NCBI RefSeq assembly: GCF_042678305.1
Contig: NZ_JBHUDT010000001.1
Strand: one strand, 5' to 3'
Origin: Gelatiniphilus marinus
GTDB taxonomy: Bacteria; Bacteroidota; Bacteroidia; Flavobacteriales; Flavobacteriaceae
DNA length: 64,000 nt
Every line of letters begins with the position of its first letter. The stretch's first letter is position 1. Positions 24,787 to 33,746 of this stretch are shown piece by piece. The notes under the pieces were generated by a model. That model ran no database searches, was not told the DNA's origin, and worked only from the letters and a program-made list of their open reading frames with translations. Made by a program: the position numbers and the translations under genes.

Positions 24787-27096
24787 ATGGAAACGGTATT
24801 AAAATTCATTCTTGTATTAATGGTTTCAATGCAATTACCAGCACAAGAAAAACTAATTTCAGGACAAGTAACATCGGCAAGTGATAACTACCCTTTGCCT
24901 GGGGCTAGCATTACTTTAAAAGGAACTGCTGTTGGTGTTCAAACTAATTTTGATGGTTATTATCAAATTAAAGCAAAACCAACAGATGTTTTAGTGTTTA
25001 CTTATGTTGGTTTTGTTACACAAGAAAAAAAAGTAGGCAGCCAAAATACTATATCTGTAGCTTTAAATGAAGATGTTGCGCATTTAGATGAAGTTATCGT
25101 TACTGGTTACGGTACCACAACACGTAAATCTTACCCGGCATCGGTAGCTCAAATTAAAAGGCAAAAACAAAAGGCTTATCATAATAAATTAGCTGGTCAA
25201 ATTCAATCTACACCAGTTACCCAAGCTTTGCAAGGCAAGGTTTCTGGAGTTCAGACTCCTCAGGTTTCAGAGAAGCCTAAATCGAACACTCAAATCGTTA
25301 TTAGAGGAAATGCGTCCATATCAAAAGGAAGAGAACCATTAATAGTTATAGACGGGGCAGTAAGTTCTTATAATGTTATGAATCATTTAAAACCTGAAGA
25401 TATTCAAAATATTAGTGTATTAAAAAATGCGAGTGCAGCTTCATTATATGGAAGCCGAGGAAATAATGGTGTAATAGTAATTTCTACAAATAAAAGTAAA
25501 ACTGTTGAAGCGCCTTTGTATATTATTGACGGTGTTCCAATTAAAAAAGCGAATAATCATATTATTAAAAATTTATCGAAATCTGATATAGAAAGTGAAA
25601 AGAAATACAATAAAGCTGATGCCAAGAAAAAATTCGGTAAAATAGCCAAACACGGATGCATTGTAATTACCACGCACCAAGGAAATTTTAGAATTGACAA
25701 CAATGAGAGTTACGCCGTTATTGAAGAAAATAGCTTTGAAAGAACAGCCCTTTCTCCACTATCTACTTTCTCCATTGATGTTGATAAGGCTTCGTACAGC
25801 AATATAAGGCGCATGATTAATAACGGCATGTCAATTGAACCTGATGCTGTTAAAATTGAAGAAATGATTAATTATTTTAATTATAATTATCCACAACCTA
25901 CTAATGAGCATCCGTTTTCTATCAATACCGAAGTTTCAAAAACACCTTGGAATACCCATACTAAAATCGTGAAAATCGGTTTGCAAGGCAAAACATATTC
26001 CAACCAAGCATTGCCAGCATCAAACCTTACGTTTTTAATTGACGTTTCGGGGTCAATGGGATCTCAAAACAAATTACCGCTTTTAAAATCGGCTTTTAAG
26101 TTGTTAGTCAGTCAATTACGAGAAAAAGATAAAGTGTCAATTGTTGTTTATGCAGGAGCTGCAGGCATAGTTTTAGAACCGACTTCGGGAAAGCACAAAG
26201 AAAAAATATTATCGGCTTTAAACAACTTAAATTCTGGCGGATCTACGGCTGGTGGCGCGGGTATAAAACTAGCTTATAAATTAGCTGAAAAACATTTTAA
26301 GAAAAATGGAAATAACAGAGTGGTTTTAGCAACAGATGGCGATTTTAATGTTGGTGCTTCCAGCGATAAAGCAATGGAAAAGTTAATTGAAGAAAAGCGT
26401 AAGTCTGGAGTTTTCTTATCTGTTTTAGGGTTTGGTTACGGAAATTATAAAGATTCTAAACTTGAAACTTTAGCCAATAAAGGCAATGGTAACCACGCCT
26501 ATATTGATAATATGCAAGAAGCTCAAAAGGTTTTTGGAAAAGAATTTGGAGGCACGCTTTTTACCATTGCAAAAGATGTGAAAATTCAAGTTGAATTTAA
26601 TCCAAATAAATTACAAGCTTACAGATTGATTGGTTATGAAAACAGGATGTTGGCCGATGAGGATTTTATTGATGATACCAAAGACGCTGGCGAATTAGGA
26701 AGCAAACATACCGTTACAGCGCTTTACGAGGTTATTCCTGTTGGTGTTGAAAGTAAGTACTTAAAAGATGTGGCCGATTTAAAATATACTAAAACAACAA
26801 TAAATACTGATTTTTCAGATGAATTATTTACAGTTAAGTTTCGATATAAAAAGCCTGATGGCGACAAAAGCATTGAGATGATTCATGTACAAAAAGATGA
26901 AGTTTCAGAAGCTTCAGAAAATTTAAAATTTGCCTCTGCTGTAGCACTATTCGGTATGCAATTACGTCAATCCAAATATAAAAATAGCACAAATATAGAT
27001 GATGTTATAAATTTAGCAAACCTAGGGCGAGGTTATGATAAAGATGGTTATAGAGCAGAGTTTATTAGGTTAGTTTCCGCTTATCAAAACTTGTAA
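24787..27096 (+). CDS. TonB-plug / von Willebrand A chimera (CarboxypepD_reg - plug - YfbK-like vWA)
   Basis: A 769-aa exported protein. After a signal peptide, residues about 22-105 are a CarboxypepD_reg-like domain (GQVTSASDNYPLPGASITLKG). VIVTGYGTTTRKS and a SusC-type plug follow (LIVIDGAVSS, ISVLKNASAASLYGSRGNNG), and then a shorter second plug-like copy (LYIIDGVPIKKAN, HGCIVITT). The rest resembles YfbK: FSIDVDKASYSNIRRM, a vWA domain with MIDAS DVSGSMGS at about residue 418 and LATDGDFNVG, then a C-terminal DUF3520-like region ending AEFIRLVSAYQ. There is no beta-barrel. It may be a periplasmic or surface adhesion-type protein; its ligand is unknown. Confidence 0.85.
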   Translation: METVLKFILVLMVSMQLPAQEKLISGQVTSASDNYPLPGASITLKGTAVGVQTNFDGYYQIKAKPTDVLVFTYVGFVTQEKKVGSQNTISVALNEDVAHLDEVIVTGYGTTTRKSYPASVAQIKRQKQKAYHNKLAGQIQSTPVTQALQGKVSGVQTPQVSEKPKSNTQIVIRGNASISKGREPLIVIDGAVSSYNVMNHLKPEDIQNISVLKNASAASLYGSRGNNGVIVISTNKSKTVEAPLYIIDGVPIKKANNHIIKNLSKSDIESEKKYNKADAKKKFGKIAKHGCIVITTHQGNFRIDNNESYAVIEENSFERTALSPLSTFSIDVDKASYSNIRRMINNGMSIEPDAVKIEEMINYFNYNYPQPTNEHPFSINTEVSKTPWNTHTKIVKIGLQGKTYSNQALPASNLTFLIDVSGSMGSQNKLPLLKSAFKLLVSQLREKDKVSIVVYAGAAGIVLEPTSGKHKEKILSALNNLNSGGSTAGGAGIKLAYKLAEKHFKKNGNNRVVLATDGDFNVGASSDKAMEKLIEEKRKSGVFLSVLGFGYGNYKDSKLETLANKGNGNHAYIDNMQEAQKVFGKEFGGTLFTIAKDVKIQVEFNPNKLQAYRLIGYENRMLADEDFIDDTKDAGELGSKHTVTALYEVIPVGVESKYLKDVADLKYTKTTINTDFSDELFTVKFRYKKPDGDKSIEMIHVQKDEVSEASENLKFASAVALFGMQLRQSKYKNSTNIDDVINLANLGRGYDKDGYRAEFIRLVSAYQNL

Positions 27097-27186
27097 TTTT
27101 ATAAATAAAAGTTTAAATCTAATCTTACAGAAAAAAACAATTTCTCTATTTAAAAACCTTATATTTATTTTCCATAAATTAAACAC

Positions 27187-28155
27187 ATGAAAAATGCATT
27201 TTGCTTATTATTTTGCATCGTAAGTATAAATATATTTACAGCGCAACAAACCAATGAAAAATTTATTATCGAAGAACAATACCTAAAATACTTACCAGAA
27301 CAATACGAAGAAGATTTAGATAAAAAATGGCCGTTATTAATTTTTCTGCACGGGTCTGGAGAACGAGGAACTGATATTGAAAAAGTTAAACTTCATGGGC
27401 CGCCAATGCTTGTTGAAAAAGGGAAACACTTTCCTTTTATTATAATATCTCCACAAGCTAAAATTCGTTGGGATGAAAATGTATTGCATCAAATAATTAC
27501 TAACTTTATTGAAAATAATAGAGTTGATACCGATAGGATTTATTTAACAGGTTTAAGTTTAGGAGGGCATGGCACATGGAATTTAGCTCAAAAATACCCA
27601 GAAATGTTTGCAGCAATAGCACCTATTTGCGGTTGGGGAAATATTGAAAAAGCTTGGAAACTTAGGCACATGCCTGTATGGTGCTTTCATGGTGAACTGG
27701 ATACAGTTGTACCTCTTTCTGCTTCAAAAAATATGATTAATGCTTTAAGGCCAATAAACCCTAAAGTTAAATTTACAGTGTATCCAGAAATTTACCATGA
27801 TGCTTGGAAACAAGCTTATAATAACCCGAAATTATATGATTGGTTTTTAAAGCAAAAAAAACATACACACAAAGCTATTAAATTGCCATTAAAAACATTG
27901 ATGCAATATGTTGGCACTTATGATTTTGAAATGGGTAATTTTAAAACAAAAAGTATCGTTTCAGTAGAAGATGGAAAACTGGTTATTAAAACAGGACAAA
28001 GCACAACACCACTTATTCCATCAAGTAAGGACACTTTTTTTATTAATAAAAATCAGCTTATCGAATATAAATTCATAAAAAATAAAAAAGGTGTAGTCGA
28101 TAAAATTCTATTTTATTATGATGATATATATACTATGCCTAAAAGCAAAGATTAA
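27187..28155 (+). CDS. Exported alpha/beta-hydrolase (prolyl oligopeptidase/esterase type)
   Basis: A 322-aa hydrolase with a signal peptide ending near IFTAQQ. The fold is shown by LIFLHGSGERGTD (oxyanion region), the nucleophile elbow TGLSLGGHGTW, the aspartate in CFHGELDTVVP and the histidine in YPEIYHDAW. It resembles the secreted dienelactone-hydrolase/phospholipase-like esterases of Bacteroidota. About 85 C-terminal residues form an extra beta-rich domain (YVGTYDFEMGNF). The substrate is unknown. It is convergent with the carboxylase gene with no gap. Confidence 0.85.
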   Translation: MKNAFCLLFCIVSINIFTAQQTNEKFIIEEQYLKYLPEQYEEDLDKKWPLLIFLHGSGERGTDIEKVKLHGPPMLVEKGKHFPFIIISPQAKIRWDENVLHQIITNFIENNRVDTDRIYLTGLSLGGHGTWNLAQKYPEMFAAIAPICGWGNIEKAWKLRHMPVWCFHGELDTVVPLSASKNMINALRPINPKVKFTVYPEIYHDAWKQAYNNPKLYDWFLKQKKHTHKAIKLPLKTLMQYVGTYDFEMGNFKTKSIVSVEDGKLVIKTGQSTTPLIPSSKDTFFINKNQLIEYKFIKNKKGVVDKILFYYDDIYTMPKSKD

Positions 28156-29784
28156 TTACACCTGCAAAACACCCAAATTAAACTGTTTCTCAATAGGAGC
28201 GTGATTTGCTGCTTCAATGCCCATAGAAATCCATTTTCGGGTATCCAACGGATCTATAATGGCATCGGTCCAAATTCGTGCGGCCGCATAATAGGGCGAT
28301 ACCTGGTTGTCGTACCTATCTTTTATTTTTTTGTAAAGTGCGTCTTCTTTTTCTTTTGTGAATGTTTCGCCCTGTTTTTCAAGCGAAGCTTTTTCTATTT
28401 GCAACAACACTTTGGCAGCAGAATTTCCGCTCATAACGGCGAGTTCTGCACTAGGCCACGCCACAATAAACCTTGGGTCGTAGGCTTTACCACACATGGC
28501 ATAATTTCCTGCACCATAAGAATTACCGATAATTATGGTAAATTTTGGCACCACCGAATTACTAACCGCATTTACCATTTTAGCACCATCTTTAATAATG
28601 CCTCCGTGTTCAGATTTACTTCCAACCATAAACCCGGTAACATCTTGTAAAAATACTAGTGGTATTTTTTTCTGGTTGCAATTGGCAATAAACCGTGTGG
28701 CTTTATCTGCGCTATCGTTATAAATAACGCCGCCAAATTGCATTTCGCCTTTTTTGGTTTTCACCAATTTGCGTTGGTTGGCCACAATACCTACCGCCCA
28801 ACCATCAATACGGGCATAACAAGTAATAATGGTTTGCCCGTAGCCTGCTTTATATTCATCGTATTCAGAATTATCGACCAAGCGTTTTATAATTTCAAAC
28901 ATATCGTATTGATCGGCTCTCGATTTTGGAACGATGCCATAAATATCCTCAGGATTTTTCTTAGGTTTTTTTGCATCACTTCGGTTAAAACCTGCTTTAT
29001 CAAAATCGCCTATTTTATCTATAATATTTTTAATGGTATCTAAAGCATCGGCATCATCTTTGGCTTTATAATCGGTAACCCCAGAAATTTCGCAATGTGT
29101 TGTGGCGCCGCCCAAAGTTTCGTTATCAATAGTTTCGCCAATTGCCGCTTTTACTAAATAACTACCTGCTAAAAAAATACTTCCGGTTTTATCAACAATC
29201 AAAGCTTCATCACTCATAATGGGTAAATACGCGCCACCGGCAACACAACTGCCCATAACCGCAGCAATTTGGGTAATGCCCATGCTGCTCATAATGGCAT
29301 TGTTTCTAAAAATACGTCCGAAATGTTCTTTATCCGGAAAAATTTCATCTTGCAGGGGTAAATACACGCCAGCAGAATCTACCAAATAAATAATAGGCAA
29401 TTTGTTTTCAATAGCAATTTCCTGTGCTCTTAAATTCTTTTTTCCGGTAATAGGAAACCAAGCGCCCGCTTTAACAGTAGCATCGTTAGCAACCACAATA
29501 CATGGTTTGCCTTTTACGTAACCTATTTTTACCACCACCCCACCAGAGGGGCAACCGCCGTGTTCTGCGTACATATCCTCGCCGGCAAAAGCAGCAATTT
29601 CAATAGATTTTTCATTGGTATCTAAAAGATAATCAATGCGTTCGCGCGCTGTCATTTTTCCTTTGGCTTTATGCTTTTCAATACGCGACTTTCCGCCGCC
29701 AAGGCTAACTTTTGCTAGTCTTTTGTTTAATTCGGAAAGTAGAAGTTTGTTATGATCTTCGTTTTTATTGAAGTTGATATCCAT
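28156..29784 (-). CDS. Acyl-CoA carboxylase, carboxyltransferase (beta) subunit
   Basis: A 542-aa biotin-dependent carboxyltransferase of the propionyl/methylcrotonyl-CoA type. Features are GGGKSRIEKHKAKGKMTARE, the N-terminal acyl-CoA site PSGGVVVKIGYVKG, the oxyanion region MGSCVAGGAYLP, and the C-terminal carboxybiotin site QDVTGFMVGSKSEHGG with NSYGAGNYAMCGKAYDP. The motif set and length resemble methylcrotonyl-CoA carboxylase beta chains (leucine breakdown), but no alpha subunit is adjacent, so the substrate is not proven. Confidence 0.9.
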   Translation of the reverse strand: MDINFNKNEDHNKLLLSELNKRLAKVSLGGGKSRIEKHKAKGKMTARERIDYLLDTNEKSIEIAAFAGEDMYAEHGGCPSGGVVVKIGYVKGKPCIVVANDATVKAGAWFPITGKKNLRAQEIAIENKLPIIYLVDSAGVYLPLQDEIFPDKEHFGRIFRNNAIMSSMGITQIAAVMGSCVAGGAYLPIMSDEALIVDKTGSIFLAGSYLVKAAIGETIDNETLGGATTHCEISGVTDYKAKDDADALDTIKNIIDKIGDFDKAGFNRSDAKKPKKNPEDIYGIVPKSRADQYDMFEIIKRLVDNSEYDEYKAGYGQTIITCYARIDGWAVGIVANQRKLVKTKKGEMQFGGVIYNDSADKATRFIANCNQKKIPLVFLQDVTGFMVGSKSEHGGIIKDGAKMVNAVSNSVVPKFTIIIGNSYGAGNYAMCGKAYDPRFIVAWPSAELAVMSGNSAAKVLLQIEKASLEKQGETFTKEKEDALYKKIKDRYDNQVSPYYAAARIWTDAIIDPLDTRKWISMGIEAANHAPIEKQFNLGVLQV

Positions 29785-29969
29785 AATCTAGTTTTAATGC
29801 ACGCTAATCTACAAAAGATATTTATCCTTAGAAAGTATGAATCTTTTTTTAATTTTAGATGAATTTAATTTAAGGGTAAACTTTAAAATTTAAGTTTGTT
29901 ATTAATATATTTGAAAAAATAAAATTTGATTGTTCAATTTGTCATAAATTTAAAAATTCAATGATTTTA

Positions 29970-30036
29970 TCATTCCGAGGAAAAGAGGAATCCTTTTGAT
30001 TATTAAAGATTCTTCACTTCGTTCTGAATGACAAAA
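29970..30036. repeat. Dispersed repeat A, complete copy (TCATTCC...GGAATCC / GATTC...GAATGACA)
   Basis: Left half TCATTCCGAGGAAAAGAGG then AATCC, right half GATTCTTCACTTCGTTC then TGAATGACA, with a ~10-nt spacer. The outer ends are inverted repeats of each other. It belongs to the family clustered at 35-42 kb and produces a spurious ORF encoding CHSERSEE. Confidence 0.75.
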
Positions 30037-30080
30037 ACATAAATATGCATGATTACGGATATTCAGAAATAAAATTATAG

Positions 30081-30611
30081 ATGAAAAACATAATTGCCTT
30101 TGCGGGAAGTAACAGTAAAACCTCGATAAATAAACAGTTAGCAACTTATGCAGCAAGTTTAGTTGTAGATGTAAATACGACCATTTTAGATTTGAATGAT
30201 TTTGAATTGCCACTTTTTGGGGTAGATTTAGAAAATGAAATAGGGATTCCAGAGCCAGCCCACGAGTTTTTGAAATTGATAAAAGAATCTGACGGTATCG
30301 TTTTATCGCTTGCCGAACACAATGGCGCGTATTCTACAGCATTTAAAAATATATTCGATTGGGTGTCGAGAATTGACGGAAAGCTTTGGAGCAACAAACC
30401 CATGTTGTTAATGGCTACCTCTCCGGGAGAACGTGGTGGTGCATCGGTTTTGGCCATAGCCCAAGATCGTTTTCCTAGGCACGATGCCAATATTGTTGAA
30501 ACATTCTCTTTACCATCGTTTAATGATAATTTTTCTGACGGAAAATTGATAAATGAAGAATTAAATAACGATATAAAACGCAAGGTTGAATTATTTAAAA
30601 AATCATTATAG
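30081..30611 (+). CDS. NAD(P)H-dependent FMN reductase family protein
   Basis: A 176-aa flavodoxin-like reductase. The N-terminal phosphate-binding loop AFAGSNSKTSINKQLA, the segment SLAEHNGAYSTAFKNIFDWVSR and ATSPGERGGA are typical of the NADPH-dependent FMN reductase/ArsH-like superfamily. It likely transfers electrons from NAD(P)H to FMN or quinone-like acceptors. It is a single gene with a terminator downstream. Confidence 0.85.
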   Translation: MKNIIAFAGSNSKTSINKQLATYAASLVVDVNTTILDLNDFELPLFGVDLENEIGIPEPAHEFLKLIKESDGIVLSLAEHNGAYSTAFKNIFDWVSRIDGKLWSNKPMLLMATSPGERGGASVLAIAQDRFPRHDANIVETFSLPSFNDNFSDGKLINEELNNDIKRKVELFKKSL

Positions 30612-30682
30612 TCTAGCATAACATACAACCAAACCATACCAGATTACAATACGTTAATATGGGCATATTAAAACAGTTAATA

Positions 30683-30712
30683 AAAAAGCATCCTTTAAGG
30701 GGTGCTTTTTTT
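30683..30712 (+). terminator. Rho-independent terminator
   Basis: AAAAAAGCATCCTT pairs with AAGGGGTGCTTTTTT (one T-G pair) around a minimal loop, with a T7 tail. It terminates the FMN reductase transcript. Confidence 0.8.
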
Positions 30713-30764
30713 AAGTAAATAAACGATATTTGCTTTTAGACTAACCATCAAAAAAAAAACAATT

Positions 30765-30947
30765 ATGGCAATGAACAAAAACACAGTATTAGCTTGGGCT
30801 ACATGGATTATGATATTTGTAGGCTTAAGCTTAATAGGATTAGGTGCATTTAGGTACGACGATGTTGCAGGTTGGGGATTTGCAGCTGTTGGAGGCGGCT
30901 TTTTCTGTATAGCCTGGGTGTTTAATGCTTTAAAAGGGCGCGTTTAA
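30765..30947 (+). CDS. Small two-helix membrane protein, CAL67264-like
   Basis: A 60-aa protein with two transmembrane helices (TWIMIFVGLSLIGLGAF and GFAAVGGGFFCIAWVF) and a short basic end (KGRV). The sequence strongly resembles a small conserved flavobacterial family that I recall as the CAL67264 membrane proteins. It is an independent gene between a terminator and ettA. Function unknown. Confidence 0.75.
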   Translation: MAMNKNTVLAWATWIMIFVGLSLIGLGAFRYDDVAGWGFAAVGGGFFCIAWVFNALKGRV

Positions 30948-31057
30948 ATAATAGTAAATTAATTGCTGTTCAAATATCAGTTATGCATTGGTGTCATTTT
31001 TTTGCACTATCGAATTAAACTATAAAAAACAATAAATAGAACATAAAAAATAGCTTT

Positions 31058-32749
31058 ATGAGCGACGATAAAAAAATAATATTCTCAATGTCTGGTGTTA
31101 CCAAGACGTTCCCTAGTGCTAATACGCCGGTTTTAAAAAATATTTATTTAAGTTTTTTCTACGGTGCCAAAATAGGAATCCTTGGTTTAAACGGTTCTGG
31201 TAAATCTACTTTGTTAAAAATAATTGCTGGCGTTGATAAAAATTACCAAGGCGATGTGGTGTTTTCTCAAGATTATTCGGTGGGTTATTTAGAGCAAGAT
31301 CCAAAGCTAGACGAGAATAAAACCGTTATGGAAATTGTACGTGAAGGGGCAGCAGAAACCGTAGCCATACTTGATGAGTACAATAAAATTAACGATATGT
31401 TCGGGTTAGAAGAAGTGTATTCTGATGCCGACAAAATGGAAAAACTCATGAACCGCCAAGCAGAGCTTCAAGACCAAATTGATGCAGCAAACGCTTGGGA
31501 GCTCGATACCAAATTGGAAATTGCCATGGATGCACTGCGAACACCTGATGGCGATAAAAAAATCTCTGTTTTATCAGGAGGTGAGCGTCGTCGTGTAGCA
31601 TTATGCCGTTTACTTTTACAAGAACCTGATGTGTTGCTTTTAGACGAACCAACAAACCATTTAGATGCAGAATCTGTACATTGGTTAGAGCATCATTTGG
31701 CCCAATATAAAGGTACTGTTATAGCTGTAACGCACGATAGATACTTTTTAGACAATGTTGCGGGATGGATTTTAGAGCTCGATAGAGGCGAAGGTATCCC
31801 CTGGAAAGGCAACTACTCTTCTTGGTTAGATCAAAAATCTAAACGTATGGCTCAGGAAGGAAAAGTAGCTTCTAAACGTCAAAAAACACTTGAGCGAGAG
31901 TTGGAGTGGGTGCGTCAAGGCGCTAAAGGGCGGCAAACCAAACAAAAGGCCCGATTGAAGAATTACGATAAATTAATGAGTCAAGACCAAAAGCAACTGG
32001 ACGAAAAGCTCGAAATATATATTCCAAACGGACCACGTTTAGGCACTAATGTTATTCAAGCTATTGGCGTAAGTAAAGGTTATGATGATAAATTACTTTA
32101 CGAAGATTTAAACTTTAACCTGCCTCAAGCGGGAATTGTGGGCGTTATTGGACCAAACGGCGCAGGTAAAACCACAATTTTTAGAATGATAATGGGCGAG
32201 GAAACTCCAGATAAAGGTGAGTTTAAAGTAGGCGATACCGCAAAAATTGCTTATGTAGATCAGAACCATTCCAACATAGATCCAGAAAAAACGATTTGGC
32301 AAAACTTTAGTGACGAGCAAGAGTTGATTTTGATGGGCGGTAAGGAAGTAAATTCAAGAGCCTATTTAAGTCGATTTAACTTTTCTGGTGGCGAGCAAAA
32401 TAAAAAGGTAAAATTACTTTCTGGAGGAGAACGTAACCGATTGCATTTAGCAATGACACTTAAAGAAGAAGGCAACGTATTACTTTTAGACGAGCCAACT
32501 AACGATCTTGATGTTAATACGTTACGAGCTTTAGAAGAAGGTTTGGAGAACTTCGCGGGTTGTGCCGTTGTAATTAGTCACGACCGTTGGTTTTTAGATA
32601 GAATTTGTACACACATTTTAGCTTTTGAAGGCGATAGTCAAGTATATTTCTTCGAAGGCAGTTTTTCTGATTACGAAGAAAATAAAAAGAAACGTCTTGG
32701 TGGAGATTTAATGCCAAAACGAATAAAATACAAGAAATTAATACGATAA
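31058..32749 (+). CDS. ettA: Energy-dependent translational throttle protein EttA (ABC-F)
   Basis: A 563-aa ABC-F ATPase with two ABC cassettes and no membrane segments. Walker A sites are GLNGSGKSTLL and GPNGAGKTTIF, signature motifs LSGGERRRVALCR and LSGGERNRLHLA, and Walker B LLLDEPTNHLDAES and LLLDEPTNDLDVNT. The linker is rich in basic residues (QKSKRMAQEGKVASKRQK). EttA binds the ribosomal E site and gates the first elongation step according to ATP level. The length and linker match EttA better than Uup or resistance ABC-F proteins. Confidence 0.93.
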   Translation: MSDDKKIIFSMSGVTKTFPSANTPVLKNIYLSFFYGAKIGILGLNGSGKSTLLKIIAGVDKNYQGDVVFSQDYSVGYLEQDPKLDENKTVMEIVREGAAETVAILDEYNKINDMFGLEEVYSDADKMEKLMNRQAELQDQIDAANAWELDTKLEIAMDALRTPDGDKKISVLSGGERRRVALCRLLLQEPDVLLLDEPTNHLDAESVHWLEHHLAQYKGTVIAVTHDRYFLDNVAGWILELDRGEGIPWKGNYSSWLDQKSKRMAQEGKVASKRQKTLERELEWVRQGAKGRQTKQKARLKNYDKLMSQDQKQLDEKLEIYIPNGPRLGTNVIQAIGVSKGYDDKLLYEDLNFNLPQAGIVGVIGPNGAGKTTIFRMIMGEETPDKGEFKVGDTAKIAYVDQNHSNIDPEKTIWQNFSDEQELILMGGKEVNSRAYLSRFNFSGGEQNKKVKLLSGGERNRLHLAMTLKEEGNVLLLDEPTNDLDVNTLRALEEGLENFAGCAVVISHDRWFLDRICTHILAFEGDSQVYFFEGSFSDYEENKKKRLGGDLMPKRIKYKKLIR

Positions 32750-32760
32750 ACACTAACTAA

Positions 32761-32923
32761 AGAGGTTGTCTGAAAAACTCTATTAGATTTAATTTGTCAG
32801 GTTGCACTTGTTGAAACCGATACCGATTGTGAGTAATTTAAAATAATTCGACAAAGTTTGTGCTTAGCGCATCCAAACTTACTTATTATGTAGAATTAGA
32901 CTTTGCAGACAGCTTCTTTTTTT
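32761..32923 (+). repeat. Long imperfect hairpin element after ettA (likely also its terminator)
   Basis: AGAGGTTGTCTG (32761-32772) pairs fully, with G-U wobbles, with CAGACAGCTTCT (32906-32917), which is followed by a T7 run. About 130 nt lie between, including GTCAGGTTGCACTTGTTG and GAAACCGATACC. The form resembles a dispersed flavobacterial intergenic repeat and can act as a rho-independent terminator. Confidence 0.65.
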
Positions 32924-33122
32924 ATTTGTAGATGTGAGTTGACCCTAATTTGAAATCTGATGCTTTGTCTATACTTTCTATAACTTTATAATTATCTTTA
33001 AAAGTATTCAGTTCATTTTCAATAGACAATTCATGTTCATTTGAATAAAGAATTTTTTTAGATAATATTCCTATTACAAGTACAATTATCAAAAAAATCA
33101 TTGTAAAAATTAACTCAATCAT
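32922..33122 (-). CDS. Small membrane protein (hypothetical, 66 aa)
   Basis: I do not recognise this protein. ATG start, one N-terminal transmembrane helix (LIFTMIFLIIVLVIGIL) and a polar, charged 45-residue tail. It lies 13 bp downstream of another small membrane protein in the same orientation, forming a two-gene unit, and ends against the ettA hairpin. Confidence 0.5.
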   Translation of the reverse strand: MIELIFTMIFLIIVLVIGILSKKILYSNEHELSIENELNTFKDNYKVIESIDKASDFKLGSTHIYK

Positions 33123-33135
33123 TATCTTTTTTTAG

Positions 33136-33408
33136 TTATTTCTTACCATACATATGCCCATCGGTAAAATCTTTGTATGGTTTTTCGTTTTCATCCTCAA
33201 TGGTAGTGTCCATATTGTTTAAGCGTTCGTTTTCTTTTTTAAGCAAATAAGATTTTCTAACACCAAGAATCAATAGAAAAGAGAAAATAATAACAACAAT
33301 AATTAAAACGGTTACAATATCAATTTGACTAATCAAGGGAGTGCACAATAGTGAGAGCGTTGTGTAATATATAAGCATTTCTAGTGCCTTATTTAAAGTT
33401 AATAGCAT
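33136..33408 (-). CDS. Small membrane protein (hypothetical, 90 aa)
   Basis: Unrecognised 90-aa ORF with a transmembrane helix at about residues 30-50 (IVTVLIIVVIIFSFLLIL), possibly a second weaker one near the N-terminus, and a charged tail ending DGHMYGKK. It forms a probable two-gene unit with the following 66-aa protein. Both are AT-rich. Confidence 0.5.
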   Translation of the reverse strand: MLLTLNKALEMLIYYTTLSLLCTPLISQIDIVTVLIIVVIIFSFLLILGVRKSYLLKKENERLNNMDTTIEDENEKPYKDFTDGHMYGKK

Positions 33409-33746
33409 TTCAAATATAGTGCTTTTTACAATTTAACACAATTACCAACTCTACATTTTTGTAATTATGTTTTTTGTAATAAGTTAAAAACCTAGGTGTT
33501 TATTGCGCTAAGGCAAAAAAAATATTCTAAAAAAAGCCATTTTGCATAACCGTGTAACATTTTACAGGTTTTACGCACCTATAAATTAGGCAGACTTTAT
33601 TTTTTAAAGGAAATTATTATTTGTTTTTAGAATTAATATTTTTTACCGAAATTGCTTGTCCGTAAAATTGTTCAACCCATACCAATTATTGTTTCTAATA
33701 AAGTAATAAAATTAAATAATATGCGGTATAAAACACAACATATAAC
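33409..33746. other. Intergenic region before the AAA cluster
   Basis: A 338-bp divergent gap with no ORF or RNA gene seen. GTAACATTTTACAGGTTTTAC near 33555 has weak dyad character. It must contain the promoter of the coiled-coil gene, but I could not identify a convincing TTG/TAnnTTTG pair. Confidence 0.4.

Noticed and set aside
29950..30213. 87-aa minus-strand ORF containing CHSERSEES
   Set aside because: The reading comes from translation of repeat A and antisense FMN reductase sequence; no protein character.
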